This document shows positions 6,008 to 7,281 of a stretch of DNA of 7,281 nucleotides, piece by piece. The stretch is from Bacillaceae bacterium UBA7792. GTDB lineage: Bacteria > Bacillota > Bacilli > Bacillales > Cytobacillaceae. The DNA is taken from assembly GCA_002480735.1 (NCBI GenBank), contig DLCS01000071.1, forward strand, positions 1 through 7,281, given 5' to 3'. Every line of letters begins with the position of its first letter. The stretch's first letter is position 1. The position numbers and the translations under genes were made by a program. The notes below the pieces were generated by a model. It was not told where the DNA came from, searched no databases, and saw only the letters and a program-made list of their open reading frames with translations.

Positions 6008-6013
6008 TATAAT
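6008..6013 (+). promoter_or_regulatory. Candidate proximal -10 box of lcfB
   Basis: A perfect TATAAT lies about 75 bases before the lcfB ATG. No good -35 exists at standard spacing (ACTTTG at 5985-5990 gives 17 bp), so activity would depend on an activator or be weak. It may be a second promoter or a chance match. Confidence 0.35.
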
Positions 6014-6088
6014 GTTTCGACACCATAAAGAGATACTCCACCGTATTTTGCGGGAAAAGACTTCACAAATCTAAAGGGGATGGAGTCG

Positions 6089-7281
6089 ATGAATTTATCT
6101 TCACAGTTACATGAAACTGCAAAAAGAATTCCAGAAAAACCAGCCTATTACTTTATGGATCAAGCAAGTTCGTATGCTGAGCTGGATGGAGCAATTACGA
6201 AATTTGCATCAGGACTGGAGAAGCTAGGCGTCAAAAAAGGGGATCATGTCGCCATGCTTTTAGGAAACTCACCGTTTTTCGTGATTGGGATGTATGGGGC
6301 ATTGCGATTAGGGGCAACCGTTATCCCGATTAATCCCATCTATACACCAGATGAAATTTCCTACATTTTGCATAATGGTGATGTAAAAGCGGTCATTGCG
6401 CTAGATCTTTTACTGCCATTGGTAGAAAAAGGTGTACAAGCATTTCCACAAGTAAAAGCATTTGTAGTATGTGAAACAACGGCAGATATAGCGGAAAAAG
6501 TGGCAGCTTTATCACTAAAAGCGCAAGAAAAAACACATTTATTTACACAAATCGTCACGAATACTTCTCAATCTTTACAGCCTGTTGAAGTGGCAGATGA
6601 TGACAATGCTATTATTTTATATACTTCGGGCACTACCGGCACTCCAAAAGGGGCTATGCTCACGCATGAGAATGTGTATTCAAATGCTCGAGATGTTGCC
6701 CATTATTTAGACATTCAAGAAAAAGACCGTGTCATTGCCACATTGCCTGTATTTCATGTCTTTGCTTTAACAGTTGTCGTAAACGCACCATTATTAAGTG
6801 GAGCAACAGTGCTACTAGCACCTAAATTTAGTCCTACAGAAATTTTTGCTTTAGCACGAGAGCAAAAAGCAACAGTCTTTGCTGGGGTACCAACTATGTA
6901 TAATTTCTTATACCAATTACCTGAAGGCAACCCGGAAGATTTCTCGACAATTCGTTTGGCTATTTCAGGAGGAGCTTCTTTACCTGTTGCACTATTACAT
7001 AATTTCGAGCAGAAATTTAATGTGCGTGTATCAGAAGGATACGGCTTATCAGAGGCTTCACCTGTTACATGCTTTAATCCTCTGGATCGTGACCGTAAAG
7101 CTGGGTCTATCGGGACATCGATTAGCAATGTGGAAAATAGAGTGGTCGATGTGAACGGTCAGGAAGTACCTGTTGGCGAGGTTGGGGAGTTAATCGTACG
7201 CGGACCTAACGTGATGAAGGGGTATTATAAAATGCCAGAGGAAACAGCTATGGCGATACGTGATGGTTGGCTCTATACAGG
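6089..7281 (+). CDS. lcfB: Long-chain fatty-acid-CoA ligase, 5' part (truncated by window)
   Basis: The first 397 complete codons of an ANL-superfamily adenylating enzyme (usual length a little over 500), cut off by the window end. It makes acyl-CoA from fatty acid, ATP and CoA, feeding beta-oxidation. Seen: start MNLSSQLHETAKRIPEKPAY, then KKGDHVAMLLGNSP and VIPINPIYTPDEI in the N-terminal domain. The phosphate-binding loop is YTSGTTGTPKGAM (178-190), followed by LPVFHVFAL, the ISGGASLP segment, YGLSEASP (318-325) and RGPNVMKGYYKMPEET. The sequence stops inside the GWLYTGD motif, so the hinge and C-terminal lid with the catalytic lysine are outside. ATG 6089 is supported by AAGGGGA (6074-6080), 8 bases upstream. 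Sequence and position match B. subtilis lcfB (yhfL), a fatty-acid-degradation gene under FadR there, though I see no clear FadR box here. Chain-length preference is inferred. Confidence 0.93.
   Translation, partial: MNLSSQLHETAKRIPEKPAYYFMDQASSYAELDGAITKFASGLEKLGVKKGDHVAMLLGNSPFFVIGMYGALRLGATVIPINPIYTPDEISYILHNGDVKAVIALDLLLPLVEKGVQAFPQVKAFVVCETTADIAEKVAALSLKAQEKTHLFTQIVTNTSQSLQPVEVADDDNAIILYTSGTTGTPKGAMLTHENVYSNARDVAHYLDIQEKDRVIATLPVFHVFALTVVVNAPLLSGATVLLAPKFSPTEIFALAREQKATVFAGVPTMYNFLYQLPEGNPEDFSTIRLAISGGASLPVALLHNFEQKFNVRVSEGYGLSEASPVTCFNPLDRDRKAGSIGTSISNVENRVVDVNGQEVPVGEVGELIVRGPNVMKGYYKMPEETAMAIRDGWLYT

Noticed and set aside
5821..6088. FadR (TGAATGA...TCATTCA) operator before lcfB
   Set aside because: Looked for because B. 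subtilis lcfB is a FadR target, but no such palindrome is visible by eye.
6754..7128. 124-codon minus-strand frame opposite lcfB
   Set aside because: Antisense to well-conserved acyl-CoA ligase motifs, without its own promoter or ribosome site.

Overview
The window is ordinary chromosomal sequence from a low-GC Gram-positive bacterium of the Bacillaceae. This rests on gene identity and order (hemY, yhgD, yhgE, then yhfH, yhfI, lplJ, lcfB), on strong AGGAGG-type ribosome binding sites, on TTGACA/TATAAT promoters and on hairpin-plus-T-run terminators. All of these genes have recognisable counterparts in the yhg-yhf region of the Bacillus subtilis chromosome. The assignments come from reading motifs and family architecture, not from a database search.

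Layout. Bases 2-613 (+) are the 3' end of hemY (cgoX), the coproporphyrinogen III oxidase of heme synthesis, closed by a terminator at 621-659. A consensus promoter (662-689) and a perfect 10-bp inverted repeat (704-728) precede a TetR-family repressor gene, yhgD (742-1314). A second, imperfect copy of the same operator (1339-1363) lies in front of yhgE (1385-3523), which encodes a large membrane protein of the YhgE/Pip family with an array of LxxG heptads in its outer domain. After yhgE come a 68-base structured inverted repeat (3541-3608) and a perfect palindromic bidirectional terminator (3638-3676). The terminator separates yhgE from a convergent 44-codon minus-strand gene, yhfH (3762-3896), encoding a tiny Cys-rich protein. 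Divergent from yhfH is the operon yhfI-lplJ (4063-5799), coding for a metallo-beta-lactamase-fold hydrolase and a lipoate-protein ligase. It ends in a UUCG-tetraloop terminator fused to the lplJ stop codon. An AT-rich 270-base leader with two candidate promoters then leads into lcfB (6089 to the edge), a long-chain acyl-CoA ligase truncated by the end of the window.

How the parts fit. The yhgD-yhgE pair looks like a self-contained module: the repressor controls itself and the membrane protein through two operators of identical geometry (TGACC-N13-GGTCA). lplJ scavenges lipoate for 2-oxoacid dehydrogenases and the glycine cleavage system. lcfB activates fatty acids for beta-oxidation. These two share a neighbourhood but not a transcript, because a terminator lies between them.

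I see no mobile element, CRISPR array, phage gene, rRNA or tRNA, and no novel multi-gene system. The points most worth following up are the paired operators, the structured element after yhgE, and the small yhfH gene.
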